Origin: Saccharopolyspora aridisoli
GTDB lineage: Bacteria > Actinomycetota > Actinomycetes > Mycobacteriales > Pseudonocardiaceae
Direction: 5' to 3'
Length of the DNA stretch: 64,000 bases
Assembly (NCBI RefSeq): GCF_004348445.1
Contig: NZ_SMKV01000008.1
Coordinates: 141,110-205,109 of the forward strand
Shown here: positions 25,657 through 34,778 of the stretch, one piece after another
How the letters are laid out: the number at the start of each line of letters is the position of its first letter
How positions within the stretch are numbered: position 1 is the stretch's first letter
The notes under the pieces: generated by a model
Told to the model about the DNA's origin: nothing
Seen by the model: only the letters and a program-made list of their open reading frames with translations
Databases searched by the model: none
Program-made: the position numbers and the translations under genes

Positions 25657-28284
25657 ATGATCGAGCGTCACCGCTCCCTCAGTCCGCATCCCGGTCTGGA
25701 ACCATCCAGGCCACCGGTCAGAGCCGAAGTCGATCCGGTGCGCCGCCGGACCTTCGCGACCTTCTCCTTCGTGGTCCTCGCCGCGGGCGTGGGCATCTCC
25801 CTGGTCACCGCGGGCGGCCTCGAGGCGCGCTACACCCCTGAGCTGCTGTTCATCGGTCCGCTGTTGGCCGTCGGGTTCCTCCTCGCCGAGCAGCTGACCA
25901 TCGACGTCGACGTCAAGCGCGTCGGCTGGACCATCTCCTTCACCGAGATCCCGCTGCTGCTCGGCCTGCTCACCGCGCCGTTCGAGGTGGTGCTCGCCGC
26001 GAACCTGCTGGCCGGGCTCGGCGCCCAGGTGGGCAGGCGCGCGGCCACCCACGTCGTCTACAACGCCGGCGTGCTGTGCCTGGAGATCGCGGTGCCGTTC
26101 GCGGTCGCCAACCTGGTCAACCAGGTCCTCATCGGCGTCGCTCCCGACTGGTTCGGTCCCGTTGTCGGCACGCTGACCTCGCCGCTGATCAGCTGCGGGT
26201 TCGCGCTGGCCGCGCTGACCGTGCTGGGCGGTGCGATGAAGGTCGCCGCGGGCGCGCGACTGGCCGCGCGCACGCTGGCCGTCGGCCTGCTCAACACCTC
26301 CGTGGGACTCATCGGGTACGAGGTCGCCATCGGCACGCCCTGGGGCTGGCTGCTGGTCGGGCTCGTCGCCGTCGCCGTGATCGGCCTGTACCGCGCCTAC
26401 TCCGACCTGCTGCGCGAGCAGCGCGACTTGGAGGCGCTCAGCGACGTCAGCCTCAGCGTGGCCCGCTCCGGCCAGGGTGCGCAGACCGCGCCCGATCCCG
26501 TCGGCGAGCAGGCCGTGCCGGTCAGCGAGTGGGAACCCGTCGCCGAGCGGATCCGCGAACAGCTCAACGCCACCCGGGTCGTGCTGCGGCTGCGGCTGGA
26601 CCCGCGCGGCGAGGTGACCACGCTGGTCGCCGGTGAAGCCATGCCGGACGCCGCGACCCAGGCGGCACCGGACGCGCTGCGCGACGACCCGCTGCTGCAA
26701 CTCCCCGGAAGCCACGTGCGGTCGTTCCGGACCCTCGAAGCGCCGGAGGAGGTTCGCCGCGCGCTGCGGCAGCGCGGCGCCTACGAGGCGCTCGTGGTCC
26801 CGCTCCGGGGTGCCAGCCAGCTGCTCGGTGCCGTCGAGGTCCACGACCGGGTCAGCCGCTGGCGTGGCTTCGGCCGCGCGGACGTGCGACTGCTGCACAC
26901 CCTGGCCAGTCACCTGGCCACCGCGATGGACAACCGCAGGCTGCTGGCCAGGTTGCGGCACGACGCCTACCACGACCCGCTGACCGGGCTGCTCAACCGC
27001 ACCGGCTTCCGCGAGATCTCCGGCGACGAGCTCCGCGCCGGCCGTGCCGCCGTCGTGCTGCGGATCGACCTGGACCTGCTCACCACGGTCAGCGAAGCCC
27101 TCGGCTACACCTGGGGCGATCGGATGGTGATCGCCGCCGGGCAGCGGATGCGCGAAGCCCTCGGTGACGCTCCGGTGGCACGGCTGGAGGCCAACTCCTT
27201 CGCCGTGCTGCTGCTCGACCACACCGAGGAGCAGGCGCACCAGGTGGCGCTGCGGTTGTGCGACGTGATCGCCATGTCCTACCCGCTGGACCGGATAGTG
27301 GTCGAGGCCGCCGGGGTCGCCGGCTACGCGTCCTCTGCGCCCGCCGATGGTGAGGCCGAGACCGACGTCGACACGCTGCTGCAGCACGCCGATGTGGCGG
27401 TGCGGGCCGCGCGCAACGGCGAGGACGGCGTGCGCTGCTACGCCCCGGCCATGGGTCAGGTGTTCCTGCGCCGCTTCCAGCTGGTCACCCAGTTCCGGCA
27501 GGCTCTGGACACCGGCCAGGTCGAGGTGCACTACCAACCGAAGGTGGCGCTGCCGGAACGTCAGGTCGTCGGCGCCGAGGCCCTGGTGCGCTGGTCGCAC
27601 CCGGAGTACGGGAGGCTGGATCCCGACGAGTTCGTGCCGCTGGTGGAGGCCACCGGGCTGGTCGACGCGCTCACCGCGTTCGTCCTGGAGTGCGCGTTGA
27701 TCAAGATCCGGCAGTGGCTGGACCGCGGGCTGAGGATGTCGGTGGCGGTGAACCTGTCGGTGCGAAACCTCGCTGACGAGACCTTCCCCGAGCGGGTCGC
27801 CGAGGCGCTCGAACGCCACGACATCCCGCCAGAGCTGCTCACCCTGGAGCTGACCGAGTCCAGCGTGATGGCCGACAAGGAGCGTTCGCTGCCGGTCTTG
27901 CGGCGGTTGCACGCGATGGGCGTGGTGCTCGCGGTGGACGACTTCGGCACCGGCTACTCGTCGCTGGCCTACCTGCGGCAGCTGCCGGTGGACGAGGTCA
28001 AGATCGACAAGAGCTTCGTGCTGGGCATGGGAACCGATCTCAGCGACCTCGCGGTGGTCCGCACGATCGTCGAGCTCGGCCACTCGCTGGACCTCGCCGT
28101 GGTGGCCGAGGGCGTCGAGGACGACGCCGCGCGCGACCAGCTGGTCGGAATGGGCTGCGACGTGGCCCAGGGCTACCTGATCTCCCGCCCGCTGTCCGAG
28201 GAGCGCTTCGAAGCGTGGCTGCAGGCCCGCACCAAGCGCGACCAGGGCAGCCGCGAGGAGACCGTGCTCACACTCCTGCACTGA
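25657..28284 (+). CDS. Membrane GAF-GGDEF(degenerate)-EAL cyclic di-GMP phosphodiesterase candidate
   Basis: The protein (875 aa) has a hydrophobic N-terminal sensor region (residues ~30-245, about eight membrane segments), a GAF-like domain (~285-425), a GGDEF domain (~430-595) and an EAL domain (~605-865). The GGDEF signature is replaced by RLEANSFAVL, so cyclase activity is unlikely. The EAL domain keeps GAEALVRW, DDFGTGYSSLAYLRQL and EVKIDKSF, the metal- and substrate-binding motifs, so hydrolysis of cyclic di-GMP is expected. The ATG at 25657 with GGGAGG upstream was chosen over the longer frame from 25537. It stands alone. Confidence 0.9.
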   Translation: MIERHRSLSPHPGLEPSRPPVRAEVDPVRRRTFATFSFVVLAAGVGISLVTAGGLEARYTPELLFIGPLLAVGFLLAEQLTIDVDVKRVGWTISFTEIPLLLGLLTAPFEVVLAANLLAGLGAQVGRRAATHVVYNAGVLCLEIAVPFAVANLVNQVLIGVAPDWFGPVVGTLTSPLISCGFALAALTVLGGAMKVAAGARLAARTLAVGLLNTSVGLIGYEVAIGTPWGWLLVGLVAVAVIGLYRAYSDLLREQRDLEALSDVSLSVARSGQGAQTAPDPVGEQAVPVSEWEPVAERIREQLNATRVVLRLRLDPRGEVTTLVAGEAMPDAATQAAPDALRDDPLLQLPGSHVRSFRTLEAPEEVRRALRQRGAYEALVVPLRGASQLLGAVEVHDRVSRWRGFGRADVRLLHTLASHLATAMDNRRLLARLRHDAYHDPLTGLLNRTGFREISGDELRAGRAAVVLRIDLDLLTTVSEALGYTWGDRMVIAAGQRMREALGDAPVARLEANSFAVLLLDHTEEQAHQVALRLCDVIAMSYPLDRIVVEAAGVAGYASSAPADGEAETDVDTLLQHADVAVRAARNGEDGVRCYAPAMGQVFLRRFQLVTQFRQALDTGQVEVHYQPKVALPERQVVGAEALVRWSHPEYGRLDPDEFVPLVEATGLVDALTAFVLECALIKIRQWLDRGLRMSVAVNLSVRNLADETFPERVAEALERHDIPPELLTLELTESSVMADKERSLPVLRRLHAMGVVLAVDDFGTGYSSLAYLRQLPVDEVKIDKSFVLGMGTDLSDLAVVRTIVELGHSLDLAVVAEGVEDDAARDQLVGMGCDVAQGYLISRPLSEERFEAWLQARTKRDQGSREETVLTLLH

Positions 28285-28416
28285 TGTCCGAATTCGCCCG
28301 ATCCGGTGAGGTGTCCTGTGAAAAGTCGGCTATGACCTGCGTTTTCGCAAGAAGGTACCCCCCTGTTCCGGCGGGTTCTGCGGGTGTGTAAAGTTCTAAT
28401 CGCTCCGCAAGGGCAC

Positions 28417-28489
28417 GCCCCAATAGCTCAGTCGGCAGAGCGTCTCCATGGTAAGGAGAAGGTCTACGGTTCGATTCCGTATTGGGGCT
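28417..28489 (+). tRNA. tRNA-Thr (GGT)
   Basis: A 73-nt cloverleaf: acceptor GCCCCAA/TTGGGGC, D arm GCTC/GAGC, anticodon arm TCTCC-ATGGTAA-GGAGA (anticodon GGT), T arm TACGG-TTCGATT-CCGTA, U discriminator. CCA is not encoded. Confidence 0.97.
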
Positions 28490-28591
28490 CGAAAGGCAGC
28501 CGCGGTGCTCGGTAAACTGAGTGCTGTGGCTGTTTTGCGTGGGACATCCTGCGTCGCTTGAGGCAACCGGTGCACACCGCGGCCTCGGCAT

Positions 28592-28667
28592 GGCGGTGTA
28601 GCTCAGTCGGTAGAGCAAGCGGCTCATAATCGCTGTGTCGCCGGTTCAAGTCCGGCCACCGCTACCA
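28592..28667 (+). tRNA. tRNA-Met (CAT), elongator-type
   Basis: Acceptor GGCGGTG/CACCGCT (first pair G-U), D arm GCTC/GAGC, anticodon arm AGCGG-CTCATAA-TCGCT (anticodon CAT), T arm GCCGG-TTCAAGT-CCGGC, A discriminator and an encoded CCA (28665-28667). A paired first base and lack of the GGG/CCC anticodon stem argue against the initiator type. Confidence 0.95.
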
Positions 28668-28731
28668 GTCACGGGTTCGCGAGGACTTCTCCAGCGAACC
28701 GACACGTTACGACCGAGAGAAAGGCACCCCC

Positions 28732-28896
28732 GTGGCCGCCACCGACGTTCGACCCAAGATCACGCTGGCGTGCGAGGAGTGCAAGAACCGCAACTACATC
28801 ACCAACAAGAACCGGCGCAACAACCCGGACCGCTTGGAGATGAAGAAGTTCTGCATGAACTGCGGCACGCACAAGCTCCACAAGGAGACCCGCTGA
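28732..28896 (+). CDS. rpmG: 50S ribosomal protein L33
   Basis: This 54-aa protein starts with GTG and reads [20 protein letters not shown], ending in HKLHKETR. It is the zinc-binding (C+) form of L33, with two Cys pairs in CEEC and CMNC. It lies 64 bp after tRNA-Met and ahead of hadA, as in mycobacteria. A GAGAGAAAGG stretch serves as ribosome-binding site. Confidence 0.96.
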   Translation: MAATDVRPKITLACEECKNRNYITNKNRRNNPDRLEMKKFCMNCGTHKLHKETR

Positions 28897-28924
28897 CCCC
28901 AGCGGTTCCTTCGGAACGCCTTCG

Positions 28925-28964
28925 AGAGCCCGTCCCCCGGTTGGTCCGGGGGGCGGGCTCTTCT
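28925..28964 (+). terminator. Terminator after rpmG
   Basis: GAGCCCGTCCCCC pairs with GGGGGGCGGGCTC (one G-T pair) around a short loop, followed by TTCT, about 30 bp after the rpmG stop. Confidence 0.8.
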
Positions 28965-29052
28965 CGTTCCCGCGGGCGCGGGACTGCTCGGGTGGTCGCC
29001 GGGAGGTCAAAGCGGTTCCGCCGTTCCGGATGAGACCTAGTAGCCTTCCCGC

Positions 29053-29502
29053 GTGCCGCTCGACCAGTCATTCATCGGACGTGAATACCCGCCCACCGAG
29101 CCCTACGAGGTGGGCCGGGAGAAGATCCGCGAGTTCGCCCGCGCGGTCAAGGACGACTCCCCGCTGCACCACGACGTCGACGCAGCCAAGTCCGCCGGCT
29201 ACCCGGACGTGATCGCGCCGCCGACCTTCGCGGTGATCCTCTCGATGGCCGCGCAGGACCAGATCGTCGAGGACGACCAGCTCGGCCTGGACTACGGCCG
29301 AGTGGTGCACGGCCAGCAGGACTTCGTCCACCACCGGCCGATCCGCGCCGGTGATCGGCTGCTGGCGGTCGCGCACGTCGACGACATCAAGACCCGGGCG
29401 GGCAACGACTTCCTGACCGTCCGCGCGGAGATCACCACCACCGACGGGGAGCAGGTCTGCACCGCCACGTCGATGTTGGTCGTGAGGGGGCCTGAGGCGT
29501 GA
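29053..29502 (+). CDS. hadA: (3R)-hydroxyacyl-ACP dehydratase HadA-like (MaoC N-terminal-like)
   Basis: The protein (149 aa) is a single hot-dog domain of the FAS1-like dehydratase type (IGREYPPTEPYEVGREKIRE, then YPDVIAPPTFAVILSMAAQD). In mycobacteria HadA is the non-catalytic, substrate-holding partner of HadB in the FAS-II dehydratase. The same order rpmG-hadA-hadB-tRNA-Trp-secE is found there. The GTG at 29053 has TAGCCT ending 6 nt upstream, suggesting leaderless transcription. It overlaps hadB by 4 bp. Confidence 0.88.
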   Translation: MPLDQSFIGREYPPTEPYEVGREKIREFARAVKDDSPLHHDVDAAKSAGYPDVIAPPTFAVILSMAAQDQIVEDDQLGLDYGRVVHGQQDFVHHRPIRAGDRLLAVAHVDDIKTRAGNDFLTVRAEITTTDGEQVCTATSMLVVRGPEA

Positions 29503-29918
29503 AGCTGTCGGAGATCAACGTCGGGGACGAGCTGCCGCCGCTGAGCGTGCCGCTGGAGCGGTCCGACCTGGTCCGCTACGCGGGCGCATCGGGCGACTTC
29601 AACCCGATCCACTGGAACGAGCGGTTCGCCAAGGACGTCGGCCTCCCGGACGTGATCGCACACGGGATGCTGACCATGGCGCTGGCCGGGCGGTTGGTGA
29701 GCAGCTGGACCGGCGACCCTGGCGCGATCGTGCGCTACGGCGTGCGCTTCACCCGGCCTGTGGTCGTCCCGGACGACGGCAGCGGCGCCGTGGTGGAGCT
29801 CGGCGGCAAGGTCGCGAAGATCAACGAAGACGGCACGATCAAGGTCAGCATCACCGCGAAGTCCGCCGACCAGGGCGTGCTCGGGGGCGCTTCGGCCACG
29901 GTCCGCATCGCTGCGTGA
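29499..29918 (+). CDS. hadB: (3R)-hydroxyacyl-ACP dehydratase HadB-like (MaoC domain)
   Basis: The protein (139 aa) is a MaoC hydratase-type hot-dog domain with the catalytic pattern ASGDFNPIHWNERFAKDVG (Asp and His of the hydratase-2 motif) and LPDVIAHGMLTMALAG. It is expected to form the active heterodimer with HadA. GTG start at 29499, overlapping hadA as GTGA. Unlike mycobacteria, no hadC follows; the next gene is tRNA-Trp. Confidence 0.88.
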   Translation: MKLSEINVGDELPPLSVPLERSDLVRYAGASGDFNPIHWNERFAKDVGLPDVIAHGMLTMALAGRLVSSWTGDPGAIVRYGVRFTRPVVVPDDGSGAVVELGGKVAKINEDGTIKVSITAKSADQGVLGGASATVRIAA

Positions 29919-30025
29919 CGCAGTGCGCTCACCAGCGGCGAAGTCGTGTTCCCGCCAACACGGGGGTGCCGTTGGAGTTGCGTTCTCCACGTGCCGTACA
30001 CTTTCGAACCTGGGATGCCTGAGCA

Positions 30026-30048
30026 CCTTGAAATACACAGTTTCAAGG
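30026..30048. repeat. Inverted repeat upstream of tRNA-Trp
   Basis: A perfect 8-bp inverted repeat CCTTGAAA (30026-30033) / TTTCAAGG (30041-30048) with a 7-nt spacer, about 50 bp before tRNA-Trp. It could be an operator or part of the promoter; no proof. Confidence 0.4.
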
Positions 30049-30095
30049 CTGGTGAATGGCGTCCCGACTTTGCGGTCGGGCTCCACAGGCCGCAG

Positions 30096-30168
<73 letters not shown>

Positions 30169-30192
30169 CGTCGATGCGACGGTGAGCGGAGG

Positions 30193-30573
30193 ATGGTCGT
30201 GAGCGAGGACCGCGAGCAGGGCCAGGACGGAGCGCGCGAGGGCGCACGTCCGTCCAGCGCCGCGGCGCGGCGCGAGCGTCGTGCCTCCGCCCGTTCCCAG
30301 TCGGGCTCCGGTCCGGCGCGCACAACTGAGTCGAAGGGTCGGCCCACTCCCTCGCGGGATGGCCGGCAGGGTCGGGTTTCGCTGTTCCGGAAGATCGGGC
30401 GCTTCCTGCGCGAGGTCGTCGCCGAGCTGCGCAAGGTCATCTGGCCGACACGCAAGGCGCTGGTGACCTACACGCTTGTGGTGCTGGTGTTCGTCAGCAT
30501 CATGGTGGCGTTCGTCGCCGGCGTGGACGTGCTCTTCGCGAAGGGCGTGGGCTGGCTGTTCGGCACTGGCTGA
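30193..30573 (+). CDS. secE: Preprotein translocase subunit SecE
   Basis: SecE (126 aa) is the small essential subunit of the SecYEG channel. The C-terminal ~60 residues hold the conserved amphipathic helix and single membrane segment ([20 protein letters not shown], then [17 protein letters not shown]). The first ~60 residues are a charged, low-complexity extension typical of actinobacteria. The start is ATG 30193 or GTG 30199; the GGAGG at 30188-30192 spaces better to GTG 30199. A longer frame would run into tRNA-Trp. Confidence 0.95.
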   Translation: MVVSEDREQGQDGAREGARPSSAAARRERRASARSQSGSGPARTTESKGRPTPSRDGRQGRVSLFRKIGRFLREVVAELRKVIWPTRKALVTYTLVVLVFVSIMVAFVAGVDVLFAKGVGWLFGTG

Positions 30574-30652
30574 ACCTCCGGGCCCGCCTAAGTGGTGCCG
30601 GCGGCGGAACAACGACCCGGCACGCAACGCACGAGAGGAAGCGAGACCGACT

Positions 30653-31606
30653 GTGACCTCGCACGAGGAGACCTCCAAGGAAGCCACCGGCCTCACCGAC
30701 GAGCAGGTGCAGCCCGAGGCTGCCGAAGCCGAGGCCGTGTCCGTCGAGGCTGAAGCGGCCGGCGCAGTCGATTCCTCGGAAACCGACTCCGCCGAAGAGG
30801 CCGACGACGCCGCGGCCGACGACACTGCGACCGTGGCCGCTGGCGGTGAAGAGACCGCGTCCGAGGAGGCGGAAGCCGAAGAGGCCGACGCCGACGAGGG
30901 CGACGCTGACGAGGGCGACGCTGAAGTGGCGGACGCCGACGAGGCGGACGCTGAAGAGGGCGACGCTGAAGAGGCGGAAGCCGAAGAGGTGGACCCGGTC
31001 GAGGAGCTGCGCGCCGCGCTTCGCCGCGCGCCCGGCGACTGGTACGTGATCCACTCCTACGCGGGTTACGAGAACAAGGTCAAGACCAACCTCGAGACCC
31101 GTGCTCAGACGCTCGACGTCGAGGACTACATCTTCCAGGTCGAGGTGCCTACCGAAGAGGTCACCGAGATCAAGAACGGCCAGCGTAAGATGGTGCAGCG
31201 CAAGGTGCTGCCCGGCTACATCCTGGTTCGGATGGATCTCAACGACCAGTCGTGGAGCGCCGTGCGCAACACGCCGGGTGTGACCGGATTCGTCGGTGCG
31301 ACCTCCAAGCCTTCGCCGCTGACCATCGATGACGTGCTGAAGTTCCTCGCGCCGCAGGTCGAGGAGAAGAAGCCGGAAGCGGGCAAGAAGGCCGGTGCGG
31401 GACAGACCGCCGCCGCGACCAAGACAGCGGTCGAGGTCGACTTCGAGGTCGGCGAGTCCGTCACCGTGATGGATGGCCCGTTCGCGACGCTGCCGGCCAC
31501 CATCAACGAGGTCAACGCCGACGCCCAGAAGCTCAAGGTGCTGGTGTCGATCTTCGGCCGCGAGACCCCGGTCGAGCTCTCGTTCGACCAGGTCTCCAAG
31601 CTCTGA
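30653..31606 (+). CDS. nusG: Transcription termination/antitermination factor NusG with long acidic N-terminus
   Basis: NusG (317 aa) binds RNA polymerase and couples it to Rho or the ribosome. The NGN domain starts near residue 125 ([20 protein letters not shown]) and includes [11 protein letters not shown]; the C-terminal KOW domain contains [20 protein letters not shown]. Before the NGN domain lie ~120 residues made almost only of Glu, Asp and Ala with short repeats (DADEGD, DAEEGD). A Lys/Ala-rich insert separates NGN and KOW. The GTG at 30653 is chosen after GAGAGGAAG upstream. Cotranscription with secE is likely (79-bp gap). Confidence 0.95.
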   Translation: MTSHEETSKEATGLTDEQVQPEAAEAEAVSVEAEAAGAVDSSETDSAEEADDAAADDTATVAAGGEETASEEAEAEEADADEGDADEGDAEVADADEADAEEGDAEEAEAEEVDPVEELRAALRRAPGDWYVIHSYAGYENKVKTNLETRAQTLDVEDYIFQVEVPTEEVTEIKNGQRKMVQRKVLPGYILVRMDLNDQSWSAVRNTPGVTGFVGATSKPSPLTIDDVLKFLAPQVEEKKPEAGKKAGAGQTAAATKTAVEVDFEVGESVTVMDGPFATLPATINEVNADAQKLKVLVSIFGRETPVELSFDQVSKL

Positions 31607-31760
31607 CCGCTCTCCCGTCTGCGGGAGCGCGGCGGGCTGCGCGTGGACCTGGCAGGACCCGCGCAGCAGGGGCGATTCCACCGTCTCGTGGTCTCGCCAG
31701 ATTCGGTGCCGCCTTCCGGCGGGACCGAGCAACCGGATAGCGAAGACACAGGAAGCAAAC

Positions 31761-32195
31761 ATGCCGCCCAAGAAGAAGAAGCTGGCAGGGATCATCAAGC
31801 TGCAGATCCAGGCCGGCCAAGCCAACCCGGCTCCGCCGGTCGGCCCGGCGCTGGGTCAGCACGGCGTCAACATCATGGAGTTCTGCAAGGCGTACAACGC
31901 GGCCACCGAGGCTCAGCGTGGCAACGTCGTGCCGGTTGAGATCTCCGTGTACGAAGACCGGTCCTTCGACTTCAAGCTGAAGACCCCGCCGGCCGCGAAG
32001 CTGTTGCTCAAGGCCGCTGGCGTGCAGAAGGGCTCCGGCGAGCCGCACAAGTCCAAGGTCGGCAAGGTCTCCATGGAGCAGGTCAAGGAGATCGCGCAGA
32101 CCAAGATGGAAGACCTCAACGCCAACGACATCGACCAGGCCGCGAAGATCATCGCTGGTACTGCTCGTTCGATGGGCCTGACGGTCGAAGCCTGA
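31761..32195 (+). CDS. rplK: 50S ribosomal protein L11
   Basis: L11 (144 aa, standard length) binds the GTPase centre of 23S rRNA. It shows [20 protein letters not shown] in the N-domain and the rRNA-binding C-domain with [11 protein letters not shown] at the end. The ATG at 31761 follows AGGAAG. A small hairpin (CTCCCG/CGGGAG near 31612-31626) lies between nusG and rplK. It forms a pair with rplA. Confidence 0.98.
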   Translation: MPPKKKKLAGIIKLQIQAGQANPAPPVGPALGQHGVNIMEFCKAYNAATEAQRGNVVPVEISVYEDRSFDFKLKTPPAAKLLLKAAGVQKGSGEPHKSKVGKVSMEQVKEIAQTKMEDLNANDIDQAAKIIAGTARSMGLTVEA

Positions 32196-32291
32196 GCCGC
32201 TGCCGGGTTCCACCGGCGCGCACGGGTAGTGGGAGGGCTCATGCGCAGCCCGACCAACCACAACTGATCCAACCTGACTCTTAGGACAGAA

Positions 32292-32999
32292 ATGGCACAG
32301 CGCAGCAAGGCATACCAGCAGGCGGCCGAGCTGATCGACCGGGAGCGTCTCTACACCCCGTCGGAAGCCGCCGAGCTGGCGAAGAAGACCACCAAGGTCA
32401 AGTACGACGCCACCGTCGAGGTCGCTCTGCGGCTGGGCGTCGACCCCCGCAAGGCAGACCAGATGGTCCGCGGCACCGTGAACCTGCCGCACGGCACTGG
32501 TAAGACTGCCCGCGTCATCGTGTTCGCCACCGGCGACAAGGCCGCTGAGGCCGAGGCCGCCGGCGCGGACGCGGTTGGTTCCGAGGACCTGATCGAGCGC
32601 ATTCAGGGCGGCTGGCTCGATTTCGACGCGGCGATCGCCACCCCGGACCAGATGGCCAAGGTCGGTAAGATCGCTCGGGTTCTCGGCCCGCGCGGTCTGA
32701 TGCCGAACCCGAAGACCGGCACCGTCACCCCGAACGTCACCAAGGCGGTCGCGGACATCAAGGGCGGTAAGATCAACTTCCGCGTCGACAAGCAGGCCAA
32801 CCTGCACTTCATCATCGGCAAGGCGTCGTTCGACACCGAGAAGCTGGTGGAGAACTACGCGGCCGCGCTGGACGAGATCCTGCGCGCCAAGCCGTCGGCG
32901 TCGAAGGGCCGGTACCTGAAGAAGGTCACCTTCACGACCACGATGGGTCCGGGCATCCCGGTCGACCCGACCGCCACGCGCGTGTCGGCGTCCGCCTGA
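32292..32999 (+). CDS. rplA: 50S ribosomal protein L1
   Basis: L1 (235 aa, standard length) forms the mobile L1 stalk and can repress its own operon by binding mRNA. Family segments: [35 protein letters not shown] and the C-terminal [14 protein letters not shown]. The ATG at 32292 follows AGGACAG. A strong terminator follows at 33014-33052. Confidence 0.98.
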   Translation: MAQRSKAYQQAAELIDRERLYTPSEAAELAKKTTKVKYDATVEVALRLGVDPRKADQMVRGTVNLPHGTGKTARVIVFATGDKAAEAEAAGADAVGSEDLIERIQGGWLDFDAAIATPDQMAKVGKIARVLGPRGLMPNPKTGTVTPNVTKAVADIKGGKINFRVDKQANLHFIIGKASFDTEKLVENYAAALDEILRAKPSASKGRYLKKVTFTTTMGPGIPVDPTATRVSASA

Positions 33000-33013
33000 C
33001 CCGATACCCCTTC

Positions 33014-33052
33014 GAAAGAGGGCGAGCGCTCCACGAGCGCTCGCCCTCTTTC
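33014..33052 (+). terminator. Terminator after rplA
   Basis: A perfect 17-bp inverted repeat (GAAAGAGGGCGAGCGCT at 33014-33030, complement ending 33052) with a 5-nt loop and TTT at the end, 15 bp after the rplA stop. Confidence 0.88.
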
Positions 33053-33208
33053 GCATTCCACGACGATTTCCGTCAAACCGGCATGATCGGTATCCCATTT
33101 GCCCGGAAACATTCTGAGCAGAACCGACCCGCCTCCCGGAAGAGGTGACGGGCAGTGCCGAGATGATTACTCCGGAAATACGATTCGGGTAGTCCGGGAA
33201 TTGCTCGG

Positions 33209-33976
33209 TCAGGGGCACGCGGAACTGGTCAGGGCGTAAGCGGAGATGGTCCAACCGCCTTGTGGCGTGCGGGTGAGTTTGAAAGTTCCGAGCCCCGGTC
33301 CGCCGCTGACTCGGAGGCGGCAACCCGGCACCTGCGCTTCCGGTCCCGCTTCCACGATGGCGTCGTGGGCGAACTTCGGATTGGCGTAGGCGTTGAAGTC
33401 GGTGATCTGACCGTGCACCGCGCGCGCCGCGCCCGCGCAGTCCGGGGTGCCGTAGGCGGCGGCGAAATCCGCCTTGCCCTGGTCGTCGAACAGCGCGCAC
33501 GCCTGCTCCGGCGGTTCGGCCCGCAGGTAGTTGAAAACGCTGCGGATGGCCTGCTGCGGGTTCTGCGCGGTCATCGGCACCGAGTCGGCCGGTGCGCTCC
33601 CGCCGGAGCCGTTGCCGCTCGACGAGCCGTCGCTGCCGCCGAAGTAGTGGTCGTATGCCAGGTTTAGCAGGAGCAGCGCGACGAGGACGTAGATGATCCG
33701 CCGCACCCACTTGTGGTGGAGCAGGCCGAGAGCCTTCTTCCACCCGGGCTTCTCGGGCGCCGCGGCGGTCGTGCCACCGCCCTGGGAGGCCTGCCACTCC
33801 TTGAACCGCTTGAACTCCAGGAACTCCTGGTATTCCGGGTCGTCGGCCGCCTTCGGAGCGTCGCCGCGCGGAGCCGGTTCCGGGAGCGGGTCGTACTCGG
33901 CGACCTCGACGACTTCCGCGTCGACGATCTCGGGCAGGTTGTCGGAGCGCGGTTCCCGCTGATCAGCCACGCCCAC
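33209..33976 (-). CDS. Single-pass membrane protein with C-terminal NTF2-like extracytoplasmic domain
   Basis: The protein (255 aa if GTG 33976; GTG 33970 also fits) has an acidic cytoplasmic part (residues ~1-75), one membrane helix after RRIIYVLVALLLLNLAYDHY, a Ser/Gly linker and a C-terminal domain of ~115 residues (AIRSVFNYLRAEPPEQACAL; CRLRVSGGPGLGTFKLTRT). The C-domain has two Cys likely to form a disulfide and resembles DUF4878/NTF2-like folds. Function unknown. The longer frame to 34165 would cover the rplJ promoter, so it is rejected. It is divergent from rplJ. Confidence 0.7.
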   Translation of the reverse strand: MGVADQREPRSDNLPEIVDAEVVEVAEYDPLPEPAPRGDAPKAADDPEYQEFLEFKRFKEWQASQGGGTTAAAPEKPGWKKALGLLHHKWVRRIIYVLVALLLLNLAYDHYFGGSDGSSSGNGSGGSAPADSVPMTAQNPQQAIRSVFNYLRAEPPEQACALFDDQGKADFAAAYGTPDCAGAARAVHGQITDFNAYANPKFAHDAIVEAGPEAQVPGCRLRVSGGPGLGTFKLTRTPQGGWTISAYALTSSACP

Positions 33977-34000
33977 ATGATGCCGGGCGACGGGGGCCGG

Positions 34001-34029
34001 TGGAAGCGCCCGTCCCGAGTCGAGTAGTC
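34001..34029 (+). promoter_or_regulatory. Probable rplJL promoter
   Basis: TGGAAG (34001-34006) and TAGTCT (34024-34029) are separated by 17 nt. The -10 box is good; the -35 box is weak. A start near 34036 would give a ~225-nt leader before rplJ. Confidence 0.45.
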
Positions 34030-34035
34030 TTGTCG

Positions 34036-34255
34036 AGGTTCCACCCAAGACCGCTGGTCTTCCTCCCGGCTCGGCAACGAGCGGGGAGGAACGAAGGTCC
34101 CGTGAGATGCGGGCGACCCGCGCAGGAGGGACGAGGCTGGTCACGCGTGTCCTGTCCGCGCGCACCGATCTTCACGCCCCGTGCTGCCCTGCGCCGGGGC
34201 GTTCTGTCGTCTCAGGACCGACTGGATGGGTCAGCCACAGTCGGAAACAGAGAGG
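34036..34255 (+). ncRNA. Candidate ribosomal protein L10 leader (autoregulatory mRNA leader)
   Basis: The ~220-nt region between the predicted rplJ transcription start and its ATG contains strong hairpins: AAGACC/GGTCTT (34047-34061), then CTCCCGGCTCG paired with CGAGCGGGGAG (34063-34087). In actinobacteria and other phyla, L10(L12)4 binds such a leader to repress rplJL. The position and the AAGACCGCTGGTCTT hairpin suit that family; I could not run a covariance search. Confidence 0.55.
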
Positions 34256-34262
34256 AGGCGAC

Positions 34263-34778
34263 ATGGCGAAGTCCGACAAGGTCGATGCGGTCAGCGAGAT
34301 CTCGGAGAAGTTCAACAGCTCCACCGCTGCCGTTGTGACCGAGTACCGCGGGCTCTCGATGGCTCAGCTGTCTGAGCTGCGCCGCGCGCTCGGTTCGAAC
34401 GTGAGCTACCGTGTCGCGAAGAACACGCTGGTCAAGCGTGCCGCCGAGCAGTCGGGCGTCGAGGGTCTCGACGACCTGTTCGTCGGCCCGACCGCGATCG
34501 CCTTCGTCGAGGGCGAGCCGGTCGACGCAGCCAAGGCGATCAAGGAATTCGCCAAGGGCAACCAGAACCTGGTGATCAAGGGCGGGTACATGGACGGCCG
34601 CGCGCTGTCCGTGTCCGAGGTCGACAGCATCGCCGACCTCGACTCGCGCGAAGTCACGCTGGGCAAGCTGGCCGGTGCCATGAAGGCCAAGATGAACCAG
34701 GCCGCAGCGCTGTTCGTCGCACCTGCTTCGCAGGTCGCTCGCATGGCCGCCGCCCTTCAGGAGAAGAAGGGCGAGTAA
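34263..34778 (+). CDS. rplJ: 50S ribosomal protein L10
   Basis: L10 (171 aa) anchors the L7/L12 stalk and, with L12, autoregulates this operon. It starts [20 protein letters not shown] and contains the rRNA-binding [17 protein letters not shown] and [13 protein letters not shown]; the C-terminal helix ([15 protein letters not shown]) binds L12 dimers. The ATG at 34263 follows GAGAGGAGG. The longer frame begins in the leader RNA and is rejected. Confidence 0.97.
   Translation: MAKSDKVDAVSEISEKFNSSTAAVVTEYRGLSMAQLSELRRALGSNVSYRVAKNTLVKRAAEQSGVEGLDDLFVGPTAIAFVEGEPVDAAKAIKEFAKGNQNLVIKGGYMDGRALSVSEVDSIADLDSREVTLGKLAGAMKAKMNQAAALFVAPASQVARMAAALQEKKGE

Noticed and set aside
25420..28281. 953-aa open frame on the minus strand opposite the GGDEF-EAL gene
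   Set aside because: It is rich in His, Gln, Arg and Gly in the manner of antisense high-GC frames, has no domain, and the plus strand carries clear GAF/EAL motifs.
30860..30990. CRISPR-like or tandem DNA repeat in the nusG 5' part
   Set aside because: The repeats are in phase with Asp/Glu/Ala codons and vary at third positions; they are protein low complexity. No CRISPR array with spacers was seen anywhere.
33977..34165. N-terminal extension of the membrane protein gene at 33209
   Set aside because: It would overlap the rplJ promoter region and adds residues unlike a cytoplasmic start; GTG 33976/33970 is preferred.
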